Origin: Erythroxylum novogranatense
Taxonomy: Eukaryota > Streptophyta > Magnoliopsida > Malpighiales > Erythroxylaceae
Direction of reading: 5' to 3'
DNA length: 64,000 bases
Assembly: GCA_029891385.1 (NCBI GenBank)
Contig: CM057226.1
Span: forward strand, 93,938,977-94,002,976
In this document: piece after piece, positions 23,599-38,018 of the stretch
How positions within the stretch are numbered: the stretch's first letter is position 1
Layout of the letters: every line of letters starts with the position of its first letter
Program-made: the position numbers and the translations under genes
The notes under the pieces: generated by a model
Told to the model about the DNA's origin: nothing
Databases searched by the model: none
What the model saw: only the letters and a program-made list of their open reading frames with translations

Positions 23599-25134
23599 AT
23601 ATATATGTACGATGCATGTTCATGACCATCCCGGTATCAATCTATAAATTTTATCTCAAAAACCATTCCAATATCACAACTCAAGTATGCCTAGGGTTTA
23701 GCTGCACTAAAATCCTTAAACTCGCAATTTATGCAACTATAGGTCTACTACTCCCAATCGATGATCTAGACCACATAGGGTAAACTAGGAAACCTCTCCT
23801 TGATAGAAAAATTCCTCTATGTAGTAGGAATCCATAGACACTAAAATCACTTAATTCGGATCTCTATAGGTCCAATTATTGCTAAAGCACGGACCAAAAA
23901 AAATCACTCGGTCCTCTCACTTTCACTTAATCAATAAATGGAAATTTCATTTAAAAAAATTCACAAATTCACATAGAAATGAAATTAAATGTCTCAGGAA
24001 TCCGATATCTCAAGAATCAGGTCAATCGGAGGTCGAATAACAAAATTATTCATAAAAGGATGAAATTGGTTGACTTTGAAACAAAATAAAAATAAAACAA
24101 AGAAGAAAAAAATTAAAAATTGTTCCCTCGCACGCGGCTCGCGATGGCAAGGATCAGTCCCTCGCTTGAAAAATTCGATTTTTTTTCCTAATTTCATTCT
24201 CTTCTTTCATAAGGCCTAATTTTCACACATGTATCCAAAAATTACAAATAAGGTCTCATTGAAAAGATCACAGAAAACCCTACAAATTACATGCTGGACT
24301 CACAAATCAATTCCACACTTAAAGGTGTCCAAAATTCAATCCAAGTTTCTACCTAATCACAATTTTCAAAAACAGTACAACATTCTTCTAAAAATGATAT
24401 CTTCCCATTCCCTTTGCCAAAAATTCCAAGCAGTATATCAAAAGAAAGATCAAAACATATTGTACAATTTTCAAGCACAACTTGGAAGAAAATTCTACCT
24501 CTACCTAGGTCAATTTCGCAGCCAAAGTTTCTGCCCCTATAATTTCACCCTAAACCATATCCAAACTCCAAAATTTATAACTTAAAAATCCTACATCCAA
24601 AAGGAGCATATTATACATCATTACAAAGCTAAGACATTCCTCTATAACTTTCCATAAGACTAATTGAGCTAATTTAAACCATAACAATCTAGAATTGGCT
24701 TCAAATTACAGTAACCACAAAACTTACACTTAGAGACATTTACACACAAAGCACATATGTGTATATAGAATATGTGCGATGCATGTTCATGACAATCCCG
24801 ATATTATTCCATAAATCTCATCACAAAATGTTCCCCTAAATTTTAGAAATTCATAGACAATAAAATTACTCAATTTGAATTTCTATAAGTCCAATTATTG
24901 CTAAAACACTGAAGTATGTCTCGAAAAAATAATCCATTCATATTACCTTAATCGATCCTCTCAATTTGATTCAATCCATTATTTTAAATTTAATCTCAAA
25001 AAATCACAAATTCTTATTTAGAGGTATAGGAGTTTTTTATAAATCCTACGCTTCAAAAATCAAATCAATCGGATGTCGGACAAAAAAGATATAAGTAAAA
25101 GAATGAAGAGGGTCAGATTAGAAAAAAAATCACA

Positions 25135-25300
25135 AAACCCGCCGCTCACACTCGCGAGTGAATGCGGGCTCTCACAATCGTGAGGCCGTCACCCTTGCAA
25201 GGCCATCGCCTTGCGAGCGTCTTGCGGTCACGAGATGCGTGCTGCACGCACGCGCTCGCCCTCGCAAGACGTTGCCCTCACGAGGGCCAGCTTCCGTGCC
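25135..25300. repeat. CpG-rich word island in B left LTR
   Basis: A GC-rich island in AT-rich surroundings, built from words such as CTCGCGAG, CTCACGAG and CTTGCGAG on both strands. Reading frames crossing it look gene-like only because the words repeat. Shorter related islands lie at 24119-24170 and, in the partner LTR, 32160-32240. Confidence 0.7.
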
Positions 25301-26781
25301 TATTTTTATGTGTATTTTTTTTCACTTCCCCTCTTTTTCCAAAATACATAACTTTTCACACAAGTGTCCAAAATTGACAAATTAGGCATCAATGGAAAGA
25401 TAACAAAAAGCTCTACATTTTCTATCAAGGTCGCATAAACAAATTCTAAATCTATAGGAGCCAAAATACCAACCAAAGTTACTGTCCAATAAATGTCATC
25501 CCAAACAGTAACACAACTTTCTAAATTTCATAACTTCCTATGCCATTGTCCAAAAATTCCATGCTTTATATCAATGTAAAGAACATAATACATTCTACAA
25601 TTCTCATGAAGCCCTTAGAAGCAAATTCTACCTCTTCCATACCACTTGTACACCAATTCTCACTCCATTCACTCCATATATGCACCATAATTAACTTACA
25701 ACCTATCCTTGAACAATATTCCACAAAATTGCAGCACACACACACTCAATCATCTTCCTTTAATAAACACTCATCTACAATCATTTAAATCAATCCAAGC
25801 AACTCAATTTACCTATACCACATGACATATCATTCATCCTCAATCACACAAGAATACATACCCATACCATCAAAACACAATTCCCATGAAATTAAGTCAC
25901 AAGACATCACAATTAATGCATTAAACTAACAATTTATAACATAAAGCATAATCCTCACCTACTTGAGCTTCCACTTCTTCAATTATTCAACAATACACCA
26001 AAATCTCTACCTCGCAACACATACACGGTCATCAACTCTCAAGGCTTAGATTTGGATTTTTTTTTTTGTGAACAAAGGAAGAGTAAGCAAGTTACACGAA
26101 GGTAGAAAAGATGAGCAAACTTTTAAACATACCAAAGAAGGGAATAAGCTACGAAGGAGAAGAAGAAAATCACTCTTAACCACCAAAGGCACTTTAGCCA
26201 AGAATAAACATCGCGAATGAGTAGAAAGGAGGATTTTTAGGACTTAAATACCATCTTGGTGGCATGCTAGACAAGTGACAAGTGTCACTTGCTACATGTC
26301 ACCTTCTAAAAGGCCCACCTAGTTTGTATCCAATTAAATTCCAATTTCTACTCCAATTTTTCTCTAAATTCCAATGGCTCAGAATTATAAATCCTAAAAT
26401 CATATATCTAAATTTCCAGTTCTATTGGACAGTCATTTTTCCTACCTGGACAATACGCAGACTGTCACTTGGCATTTTTCCTAGTCCGAAAAAGTCCTCT
26501 GAAATTTCACAATAATTTTACTAAAATTCACTAACAATTTTTAAATCTCAAAGACCCTTTCCAATCAAATTTTTAAACACAATCTCACACTTTTCATGAT
26601 AGCCACATTTATTATCAAATGTACCGGAGAAAATGTCATGCAGGCATGTACAGTCATTTACATGTGCAAAAGTCACTATTTACAAGTATGAGTATGCATG
26701 AACATACCAAGACGATTCTAAACACTCATAACCCATTCCAAATTACTATTATACCATTCTCATTGGTGATGGGATGTTACA

Positions 26782-29700
26782 ACTCTCCCCTCCTAATAAA
26801 AATTTCGTCCTCGAAATTTATTTCCAAATTTTTCACTTCTAATCTTAACAACACATATATCAAATCGTAACAATACTAACTATATCCATATAACACTGTG
26901 TGATTCCGATAACCATAAAGCAACTCATAAATTCATAGTCCTATTATCGCAATAGTTTTATATGGACTACTTTATGTCAAACTTAGTTTCCCCTTATTTA
27001 CTCCTATATCTTTATCTTGAAAAAGGTGAAACACTCAAGAACAAGGCGTCTGTTTCACTTTACATCAGTGTTAGTACACTTAACTTCCAAATCTTTCTGC
27101 ATATATTCACAACTTCAATGTGATCCACCAAAATCCATTCGTCTTTCAAAAACCACTTTATTCTGATTTCAAATTCATTTCACTTACTAACGGTATCCCA
27201 AATTTTTTTCTGGCTATTACTCAGGCTGAACGACTCTTTTTTTCATCTGACGTTTCTAATGATATCACCAGGATAATAATTATTATGCATGTAGTCACTT
27301 TGCACTATACATTAATCTCATATGCTGAAACACTCCAGACATATATGCTTTATACCTGTCCCCAATAGTCAAGACTACAAGGAACTCAAACATGTAATCA
27401 CTTAGTTCGATATTCTTAACCGCCAATTGTTCTTTCAATGTACTCTTACTAGGACATATATCTGGATCAGGTAGTACACATACTTTTTCGTCCAATCATA
27501 GTCCCCCAAATCCTCAATTTGGGCTTTCCCAATTCCTTTTTGCAAAATTGTTGTTACTTTTTGCTTCATTTTAACTCAACATTATACACCCCACATATGT
27601 GGGTACTCTGCTATTGAATGTTCTATTCGATGCAGTTGATTGTAACACTAGCTTTATTAGGACATGTTCATCTGCACAATCCTTTCAATCTTTTCCAATT
27701 CAATTCTTACCTCCATCTCTACTAATCTGTCTATTCATATGTATATCCAAAATGTTTCTTACCACATCATGTTTCCAAGCTCTCAAACCAATTACTATTG
27801 CACACAATTTTCAAGTCATGTATCAAAATTCAGCTCATGAGACTACAATTGTCCTGAAGTACACAACATTACTTTACTATTGCAATAGATTGTATGTTAA
27901 TCTCTCTCATGGGAAACTTTGTCAGATACTGGAAAATCGCCAAATCGAAGCTGTATAATTAACACTGGGGTTATGAATTCCTCAAAATTTCTTTTTACCT
28001 TCATCATTAATGCAGCTTAGATATACTCCGCAAATATTCAAAATTTCATCTTACTTTTTCAATATGATCATAATCACTCCTTGATATCATGTTGCTTGAA
28101 TCATTTTTAACCGTTAGTATCATAATACTATCGGGGTATTGTTAACTCCAATAGATATAACATCAAACTCATTGTGCTTATATTTAGTTCTCATAATTCC
28201 TTGAGTAACTAATTCCTCAGTGCAGTAGTATTATCACATGTTATCCTTAATGTTTTTTTTCAATGAGCTTCCTTTTTTCTCAACTGATTTCAGCAGTTCA
28301 TTCGATTTCCCGATGATTCCACATTGACTTATTCTAATGTCTGTTCATTCATACCTGTTGCTCCACACATTTCAATTTATCTATAACCATAACTTCCTGC
28401 GTTGGTAACCCTTCATCAGATATAATTTGTGGTTCCCAAATATATTTACACAAACTAAAATGTGGACCTAAGTTCACCTCACATTAGCAAGAAAGTCACC
28501 TCGAACTTTAAAATCCACTTATATAATTGGATACTTTACATCAACAAAATGTATTCACCCTAGCACTTATGCTTTAGTCCTCGCTATGGATGTAACTCCA
28601 ATGTTCACTTTTGACTCTCAATTTATTCATTTCAGATTTGTTCCTTCATTGATCAAAAATTGAATTAACCGGCTTACTGACCCTATCTCCGTGATTTCTT
28701 GGTACTAACCTCGATATTGTTTATAAATCCTTGCCAATTTAACTATTTCCCATGAGTACTTATTATTCATTCTTAATACCTCAAGAAAATCAATTTCAAC
28801 ATTTCATATTATCGTAATAAGATCAATATCATGATTGCTATAGTCAATAAGCATTAAGCAATTTCATTTACTCCAACACCCTGGTAGATACCATCCAGAA
28901 TCCTTACATCATAACTAGAGATGTATTTATGTCAAGTCTTCACTTACTCACATTTGCTAATGTTACTTACATTCTAATTGACTCTAGATAACATTTATAA
29001 TCTTGTTCCTACCCATGACTAGGGTTTAGCATATGATCATAACAGAAACCTATTTTTGTAGGCCAATGACGTGCCCTATACTTTCTTCATCACCTTAACA
29101 CACGTATTAACAGCAATTCTACTATAGTTTTCCACCATTTACCTCTTCTAATGCAACATCATTTCATAATAATTGAACTATCACTTTGAGTGCATTCACT
29201 CTTCCCCTTTGATTCACCATCGTTTCCTTAATCGCATGCATAAATACAATCCAAACTTAGGCACATTTCTAACTTTCTCCATACTACACATCATTCATCA
29301 CTTGACATCACTGATAAAGTCATTGTTTTCACACAGTTCTGACAATATCTTCACTTCTCTATCACATTCGAAGGTAGAACATTATAGGACAATATATTCC
29401 ATAATACACAAACCAACAAAAATGTAGGGAATCTTTATCTACCTTGTTGCACCATATACTTTTTCTCATTTCCAATTATCCATATTTTATCGTACATGCT
29501 TATGTTCACAATCAATTCAGAATCATAGATACCTAGTCATCCCAAAAATTTTGATCTCAAATACACAAACATATGCTAAAGCATACCTCTTATCACTTTT
29601 AACCGACATTTATCTTATGTCTAAATGTGGCCTCTCTAAGCTATAGGAAATTTCGTTTTTGTTCAACTCGATTTATACACTTTAAGTCTCATTAGTCATT

Positions 29701-30042
29701 ATGATATCACTTTTTCCTTAATCAACCCATGCCAACACATTCACATTCGTATCACATTCGAGACATTCTTACCACAGTATCATATGAATATCAATTTTCC
29801 ATTATTCTTCTCCCATTTCTAGTTGTCCATAACCCGTCATTGGCTCACATTTCGACATATCACCACTTTTCTCACACTTAACACTTAACACATATTCATG
29901 CGTATGAGTCATACTCATGCGACTCAGATTAGGGATCAGTTGCCATGGTCTGCTATGATATGACTTCAATGTATGTAACTTGACCTATGTTTCAGAAAAT
30001 GCCCATATAAGCTCGTACTTCTGGGCTCTGATACCACATAAA
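26782..30042 (-). other. Family B interior, no recognisable coding
   Basis: Bounded on the minus strand by the primer-binding site (complement of 30025-30036) and the polypurine tract (complement of about 26782-26794) after GAGGACGAAATTTTTATTAG. The sequence is AT-rich and every frame is interrupted. The longest minus-strand frame inside (27295-27495, 66 codons) matches no domain I know. The primer site is followed by a GCCCA...TGGGC hairpin (30001-30026) like those of family A. Confidence 0.65.
30025..30036 (-). promoter_or_regulatory. Primer-binding site of family B
   Basis: The minus strand reads TGGTATCAGAGC six bases inside the LTR end at 30043. It is followed by GCCCAGAAG and a matching TGGGC arm that can form a hairpin. 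Confidence 0.85.
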
Positions 30043-33000
30043 TGTAACACCCCACTCCTGTATGTCCCAAACCCATCATCGATGGTGATATCCGAGTCCG
30101 TGCCCCGCGAGGGTGGCGTGCTACATCACTAAACTTAGTATATATTTTTTTCACAAATACACATACTATGCGAAAGGCAATTATCGCATATAGTCAATAA
30201 TAATTTCAATGACCACATGGGCCCTTTCATAACACAAATCAATTAATCATTTATACACATTTTGGAATACATAATTTATACAAAAATAAGAAGAAGACAC
30301 TAGTGCAGACGTGAACTGATCCCCGACCTCTTCTCTCATACACATGCAGTTGCTATACGCTCATTGCCTAATGGGATATTCTTCTGAGTCCTGAAAAATA
30401 ATTGCAAATTTTGGGTGATTTTTTGGGAACTCAATGAGTGACCATCATCGATGGTTCACTCAGTCACATAACACAATATTCATACATCTCACTTTATTTC
30501 ATATTACACATTCACAATATTTCACATTCACATGTTCACATAATTGCACATTCACATTATTCATATTCGATACATACACATGAGACTCACTTTTCATTTA
30601 TTATTTTGTTGTGACCAAGTGCCTAAACTGTCCTTTGTAGGGCTCATTAATAACTGTCCATTATCCGTTGGTGGATACAGGACTCATTAAACGTTGAGCC
30701 TGAAGCTCTGAATCACTTATGAGCTCGAAGCTCAGTTTCACTCGTTGAACTTAAAGTTCTGATCGGTGCCGACTCGAGTCACAACAACCATTATATTTCA
30801 TGCACTTATGCCTTGTGATACATCAGTCACATTTACTCACTTTAACATATTATCGAGCTGTAGTCCGATACGTATCAATCACATCACAATGATTTCATAA
30901 TTTCACATTGATCAAAATATCATATGATCACATAAGCAACACTTTTATTTTTCACATAAGCATAAGGCATTTCGCCTTTCACTTAATCAAGTAAATTTAA
31001 TCAAATGCATATGAGATGCTCATGTGACACTATTCCAATTTATTACGGTGTTGTGACCGAGCACTTGAACTGTCCCAATAAGGGCACATTAAGCATTGAG
31101 CCTGAGGCTCTAAATCATTGTGGGGCTTGAGGCCCAAATACAATCGTTGAGCTTTAGCTCTAATCGGTGGCTACTCCGGTCACAACTGTCATTATCTGAG
31201 TATGCATTCATGTATGAAATGCATATGTTACAATTAAACAATATATATATCATAATCAACGCATGGGTCACAATTTATCACATCATAAGCAAGTAGTTCT
31301 CAAATTTACATACAAGTAGCACTTCTATACATAGCTCCCTAGTACTCAGTCATCGGACCTTCTGTCCAAAATCCACAATCAACACACAATCCATCACCAT
31401 TTATATAAACCTTCAGTAGTAAAACAATACAATTTAAAAAAAATAGAACAATTAATTGAAATGAGACCATCTCGGGCTACTCACAGTACGCTCCATATTA
31501 TCATTGCTTCCAAATTCTGGAAACGCCTGACTGCGAACTCTTAGCCTGCACAACCCATTTATTCAATACGTTGCACACACATTAATAATTTTGCACAATT
31601 ATAATCATTGATGCACATATATGTATGATGCATGTTAATGACTATCCCGGTATCAATCTATAAATTTTATCTCAAAAACCATTCCAATATCACAACTCAA
31701 GTATGCCTAGGGTTTAATTGCACTAAAATCCTTAAACTCGCAATTTATGCTTATTGTAATTATTCTAAAACCATACTTTCAGGTCTACTACTCTCGATCG
31801 ATGGGCTAGTCCACATAGGGTAACCTAGGTAACCTCTCATTGATAGAAAAATTCCTCTATACAGTAGGAATCTATAGATACTAAAATCACTCAATTCGGA
31901 TCTCTATAGGTCCAATTATTGCTAAAGCATGGACAAGAAAAATAATCGCTCGATCCTCTCACTTTGACTTAATCAATCAATGTCAATTTCATCTCCAAAA
32001 ATTCACAAATTCACATGGAAATAAAATTAAATGTCTCACAAAACCAATGCCTCAAGAATCAGGTAAATCGGAGATCAGATGACAAAATTATTCACAAAAG
32101 GATGAAATTGGTTGACTTTGAAACAAAATAAAAATAAAACAAAGAAGAAAAAATTAAAAATTGGTCCCTTGCACGTGGCTCGCGAGGCTGCAACCCTCAC
32201 GAGACCTCGTGGGGGCGAGGGTCAGTCCCTTGCCTGAAAAATTCGATTTTTTTCCCTAATTTCATTCTCTTCTTTCACAAAACCTAACTTTTCACACAAG
32301 TATCCCCAAATTACAAATGAGGCCTCATTGGAAAGATCACAAAAAACCCTACAAATTACTTGAAGGACTCATGAACCAATTTCACCCCTAAGGGTGTCCA
32401 AAATTCAATCAAAGTTTCTGCCTAATCACAATTTTCCAAAACAGTACAACATTTTTCTAAAAATCATATCTTCCCTTTCCTTTTGCCAAAAATTCCAAGC
32501 TTTATATCAAAAGAAATATCAGATCTTATTCTACAACTTTCATGAACAACTTGGAAATAAATTCTACCTCTAGCTAGGTCAATTTCGCAATCAAAGTTTC
32601 TGCCCCCATAATTTTACCCTAAATCATATCCAAACTTCCAAAATTTATAACTTACAAATCCTACATCCAAAAATAGCATATTATACATCATTACAAAGCC
32701 AAGACATTCCTCTATAATTTCCATAAGACCACTTGAGCTAATTTAAAACATAACAGTCTAGAATTGGCTTCAAAGTACAGTAACCACAAAACCTACACTT
32801 AGAGACATTTACACACAAAGCACCTTAATACTTTGGAATACCATATGAAAGTCAACAAATCTTAACTTTCAACCTTAAAATCAAAAAATGTTATACTTAG
32901 TGATGATAGAAAGCTAACAAGCAAATCTTCAACTTTCATGAAGACCAATTTCACAAAATGTGTCTCAATCATCCTAGAAAAATTCCTAAATTTTCAGCTC

Positions 33001-34046
33001 ACAATTTTCCATGTTAGTGTCACAAAAATGGCACTATTCATCCTGTACATACACTGCCACTTTCAAATCAAAATTAAGAACCCTTCAAACCAAAATTGGA
33101 CAACACTTCCTTCACAAGAAATCTAGCCAAAATTCTCAAGTTTACTTCAAGTCAAACCACATCTCAATAGCATAACCATATAAAAAGTTATAACCAAATC
33201 TTTAAAACATTTACAATTCCAATTTTCCAAATTCTCAACCTAACTCATATTCTACCTCTTCCATACCACTTCTACACCAATTCTCACTCCATTCACTCCA
33301 TATATGCACCATAATTAACTCACAACCTATCCTTGAACAATAGTCCACAAAATTACAGTACACACACACTCAATCATCTTCCTTGAATAAACACTCATCT
33401 ACAGTCATTTAAATCAATCCAAACAAATCAATTTACCTATACCACATGATATATCATTCATCCTCAATCACACAAGAATACATACCCATACCATCAAAAC
33501 ACAATTCCCATGAAATTAAGTCACAAGACATCACAATTAATGCATTAAACTAACAATTTGTTACATAAAGCATAATCCTCACCTAATTGAGCTTCCACTT
33601 CTTCAATTCTTCAACAATACACCAAAGTCTCTACCTCCCAACACAGACACGATCATCAACTTTCAAGGCTTAGATTTAGATTTTTTTGTGAACAAAGGAA
33701 AAGTAAGCAAGTTAGACAAAGGTACAAAAGATTAGCAAACTTTTAAACATACCATAGAAGGGAAGAAGCTATGAAGGAGAAGAAGAAAATCACTCTTAAC
33801 CACCAAAGACACTTTAGTCAAGAAGAAACATCGAGAATGAGTAGAAAGGAGGATTTTTAGGACTTAAATACCATCTTGGTGGCATGCTAGGCAAGTGACA
33901 AGTGTCACTTGCCACATGTCACCTTCTAAAAGGCCCACCTAGTTTTTTTCAATTAAATTCCAATTTCTACTCCAATTTTCTCCAAATTCCAATGGCTCAA
34001 AATTATAAATCCTAAAATCATATATCTAAATTTTCAATGCCATTGG

Positions 34047-37000
34047 TGTTGGGCCCCGAAATTTTTTTATTTTTCTTTTATTATTTATGGATTTATTTAA
34101 TTATCCGCTTACTTTAATTATTTTATTTTTTCCTTAATTGATTTAATTATGTGTTTATATAGATATTTTTTTATTGAGTCTTGGAATTAGCATGTGTGAT
34201 TGGGAATTAAAATGAAGGCTTGGACCTAATATTGGAAAGTATGGGCTTTAGGAATGAAGAAGGAGGATTAGAAATAAATGGATGATGTGTAATGGGCTTG
34301 TAGAAGGAGGAGAGCCCAAAAGCCTTGCAGGTTATAAGAAGGAGACTCAAAACTATGTAGTTTTGAGAGAGGGTTTTAAGTTGAGAATTAAATGGGTTAA
34401 ATAAATTAAAGAGGAGAAGAAGAGTAGAAGTAAGTGTCGTAGAGCCAAAGGAAAAAGAAGAGAAGAAAATGTGAACAAGAGGAAGAAGAGGGTTTCGGCC
34501 AAGAGAGGAAGGAGACCCGTAGGAGGCTTGAAGGGAGGAAGAAAGAAGACGAAATAAGAGAGAAAGCTACTTGTAGAAGGTAAGATCTATCCTTGCTTGT
34601 GTTAGGTTCAAGTATGGGAAGAAATGGAAGTTAGGGTTTGTGTAGAGATTTGAGAAAGATGAAGAGAAGGGTAAGATCTATGTATTTTTGGGATTTCTAA
34701 GCTAAGGTTATGGTTATTCTAGCATAAATGGCTTATGGGTAGGTTAGGTTTAAGGTAGACTATTATTTTGCTTGATTTCATGAATGCTATACTTTCCTTT
34801 AGAATGTATGTATTGAATAGAGTATGATTGCATTGAAGGAAATCAAGAGAACCCCACTCAAGACAAGGAGGAAGGGCAATCTTGACTTCGGATACCGACG
34901 ATAGGTGGGTAACATTTTTATAGTTGCTGTGTAATGGGAAAATGCCCTATGTGTGCTATCTTTGATGATTATGTGCATATTGAAAGTGTATTTCCTTTGA
35001 TTTGAATGTAAAGTGTGAAACTATGATGATTCGAAAGTATGAAAGAAGCATAAAATGCTATTTTTGTGTTTGAACATGTGAACATAAATTGGTTGCGATT
35101 GGGCAAGAGAGAGCCTATATCGATAGACATGTGCACGTGGACCCCCCTAACCTTCTCCCGGCTGCCCGCTTGTGGCCTACGAGATCCGAAAGTGGACTCG
35201 ATGTGTTTACGGTAAACTTCGGTTTCTGTTGTGTTTACGATAAACTTCGGTTTATTCGTTGTGTTTGTGAAGCTCACGAGCCAAATGTGTGCATCCCATC
35301 ATTTATTTGTGTTTATGATGCATAATATGTGTTTGATTTCTTTAAACTTTCATGTTATGCTTATGTGATGATTTTGGGTTATTTGAGCTTTATATGATAA
35401 ATTGCTATTGTTTCAGATTGTTAAATTGTGTGTTGTGTGGCTCATCACTCGACGGCTATAAACTTGTTAGCCACTGAGTTGTGTTAGCTCACCCCATTCT
35501 CCCTCCTCAGGTGCGAATTCTAGTTGATCGCGGAACCTTGCAAGGCATCGGGCATTACTCTAAGAATACTAGAAACTTTTGTACTAAGTTAGTAACTAGC
35601 TTTTGGAATAGCTTTATAAGCATATCAAGCATTGAGCATCTCATATTCTGTATTTTGTACTTGATTTTGATGAATATGATTATATGTAACTAAAGCTGTG
35701 GATGAATTCTTGTATGGTTGGTAGATGTGAATGAGAGCTCTAGTACTCTCCATATTGTGAAAATGTTGATTTCAATCTGTATGGCCTTGAAATAGTGTGT
35801 GTATGAGTATTTTATTTTGAGTTGTTCTTTGGGTTTTTAACTTTGGGAGAGGTCATTTGGAAAATTTCTATGAGTTATGTGCTGTTGAAGGTCTGAAATT
35901 CTGGGTTGATATGGATTGTATGGGATCATTTAGATCTCTTGAGAATGGTAGGTGAGCTGTAGGACTCTCCTGTGATGATTTATGAGTCATTTATGATGAG
36001 TTAAATTGGTAGGGATGAGTCGTTGGATTTAAATGCAGTGTCTTTGTCCAAGTGATGATTATCGTAGAGCTTTGAGTCCACTTTTGACCCTCATAGAGTT
36101 AGAATATAGGTCGGAGATCTTCATCAAAGTTGTATATAATTCTTTTACCTTTCCATAGACACCAAGTTTGTTAAATTTGGAGTTCTGGGTCAAAAGTTAT
36201 GGGGGTCGCAAGTTCTGGAGCTGTTTGTGGAGAGCTAGTCGATCGGCCTTTGAGTAAAATTTGGACTTCCTTAATGGCCGAACTTGTCTTTAATTCCTTC
36301 TTGAAAAATGTATATTTTTCTTCTAGCTTTCCAACGCTTTCGACCGTGTTTGATTTGGAGCTTGGAGTCAAAAGTTATTAAGGTTAGAAGTCTGATAGGT
36401 CGGATCGCCGAGCAGGTCGCTCGGCTCGGGACGCGAGCGCCCAAGGCGCTCGGCAGGCCTAGCGAGGCGATCGCCGCCCCCATCTTGAAGCGATGATGCC
36501 GCCATGCCGAGCGAGTGAGCATTTGGGGGTCGGTTTTGGCCGACCGACCCCTCTCCTTTCTTTTTGCCATAACTTTTTGTGTAGACCTCCGATTGAGCTG
36601 ATTTTTTAAGCGATGGATTCCTAAGAAAATTTTCTATCTTTCTACACTTGATTTACTAGTTTTTCTTTTAAATTGAAAAAGGTGATTTGAAACAAATTGT
36701 TGAGGTCGACTGATGAAGTCTGAATATACTTCACTAATTTTTAAATATCTGGATCTATAGGGCTCAAATCGAGGCGATTCTTATTTTAAATGAAACTAGA
36801 GACATAACTCTACACTTTTTATGAAGGAACCGATCAGTAATTCATTCTATAATTTTTTTAAATTTTGACATGAAGTCGGTAGAGGGACTGTTTTCACTGT
36901 TTCCTTTAAAATAGTATTTTTGCCATAACTTTTGCATTTCTAATCCGAATTGAACGATTTCAGTGGCGTTAGAATCGTGAGATCATGAGGAACAATTTTA

Positions 37001-37122
37001 TTAAAAATCAAATTCCAAATTTTCTATTAAAAGTTCCTCTACTTGTGGTCAGTTGTGTTCGGTTTTGGGTCTTCCGTGCTTATATGGATCCGAATGTTGG
37101 GCTTCGGAGACGGGGTCCAACA
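34047..37122 (+). repeat. Family E 5' LTR (3076 bp)
   Basis: It has TGGGCT words at 34242 and 34293, an inverted one at 34313, and a TATA-like site TATAAGAAGG at 34333-34342 (the 3' LTR has TATAAAAAGG). Next come a purine-rich leader with GGTTTCGGCC near 34490, donor-like AAGGTAAGATC at about 34577, and the GC-rich block CCCGGCTGCCCG at about 35157. A CpG-rich island at 36395-36525 and a GGGGTCGG/CCGACCCC hairpin (36526-36551) lie near the 3' part. Confidence 0.88.
36395..36551. repeat. CGAGCG word island and hairpin in E 5' LTR
   Basis: A GC-rich island made of CGCTCGG, GCGAGCG and similar words, followed by an 8-bp perfect inverted repeat GGGGTCGG...CCGACCCC (36526-36551). The partner island in the 3' LTR is about 50 bp longer and rearranged, while the hairpin is unchanged. 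Confidence 0.75.
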
Positions 37123-37127
37123 TTGTT

Positions 37128-37140
37128 TGGTATCAAAGCT
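37128..37140 (+). promoter_or_regulatory. Primer-binding site of family E
   Basis: TGGTATCAAAGCT lies five bases after the 5' LTR end. It differs at one position (A for G) from the TGGTATCAGAGC seen in the other elements. Confidence 0.75.
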
Positions 37141-37291
37141 TAGGTTTCACTCCTAGGCTTTTGTTGTGATATATGATTAAATGTTTTCATTATGAATTGA
37201 TGATTTGTATTAAGTGACATGCATACATATAGGAACTAAGATTAAAAAAGAAATGTAGCTAATCAGTAAATGTTTTCATTGAAGGAGTAAG

Positions 37292-38018
37292 ATGCCACCT
37301 CGTAGGACACGAGGAGTTATGCAAGGTTCTATTGCACTGACTCTCCATCGAGAGAGGAGAGCACGGATGAGTCCGTGGCCCCAGAATGGCTGATGTTCCT
37401 CTAGGGAAAAGTAGTGAGCCCTTCGATCTCGAGACTCAGATCGCTTAGTCGGCCCGAGCAAGTGCTCGCCTTAATCCGAGATTGTTCCAGGCATTTACCC
37501 AAGCATTTGTTCAGGCTATGGGTCAAATGGCACAGGCTTCTAGTTCGGCACCAGCTAAGAAGGGGAGACAGTTTGACAGAAAGAGAAAGGGAAGAGAGCA
37601 GTTCAAGAGGCAAGGTGGTACTCCAATTCCCAAGAGAAGTGTCAGAACCTTCCCTGTGCAGCCTGAGGAGAGGAGTGCCGGTGGGAGCCGGCCTAGACTG
37701 ACGAGGACTCCTACCTTCTCTCACAAGGCTTCATTGGTGGACGGTAGTAGGAGAGGAAATGGGAAGAGGGCACCTTTTTCTAAGTGTGAGCATTGTGGGC
37801 ATTTCCATAGAGGAGAATGTCGTAGGTTGACAGGAGCATGCTTCAATTGTGGACAGAAGGGACATTTTGCCAAAGAGTGTCCTAAGCCAGACCGAAGAGA
37901 GGGATCTCGGATACAAGCTTCTAGGAGGACAGAGCCAGTGGGACAGAAGGCTGTGACTGAAGTAGGTAGCTCTGGTGTACCTAAGAGAGCTTATCCTCCA
38001 GACAGATCCAGGGGGTAA
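37292..38018 (+). pseudogene. Ty3/gypsy gag remnant with CCHC zinc knuckle (E)
   Basis: Gag is the structural protein that packages retrotransposon RNA. A start at 37292 gives an Arg-rich N-terminus (MPPRRTRG), usual for plant chromovirus gag, but the frame is broken within about 35 codons. An open stretch from 37482 to 38018 encodes a basic linker and then a zinc finger region, including CFNCGQKGHFAKEC at about 37840-37881, a perfect CX2CX4HX4C knuckle. An upstream CEHCGHFHRGEC resembles a second, imperfect knuckle. The large capsid-like domain normally between the N-terminus and the knuckle is absent, so an internal deletion of several hundred bases is likely. Non-functional as it stands. 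Confidence 0.8.

Larger units (their letters stand above)
14433..26781 (-). repeat. Family B left LTR (3' LTR on minus), interrupted by C
   Basis: B sequence occupies 14433-16049 and 23604-26781, about 4.8 kb in total. It matches the right LTR except at 24755-25624, where this copy has an extra, diverged copy of the module 23606-24754 and the right LTR has unrelated DNA (32824-33248). It contains CpG-rich islands near 24119-24170 and 25135-25300 with words such as CTCGCGAG. The partner LTR shows what the site looked like before C inserted. Confidence 0.8.

Noticed and set aside
25158..25385. Arg/Cys/Ala-rich overlapping frames
   Set aside because: They cross the CpG-rich island of B; open frames come from lack of stops in GC-rich repeats.
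27295..27495. 66-codon minus-strand frame in B interior
   Set aside because: Too short, no recognisable motif, surrounded by broken frames; may be chance or unrecognisable pol debris.
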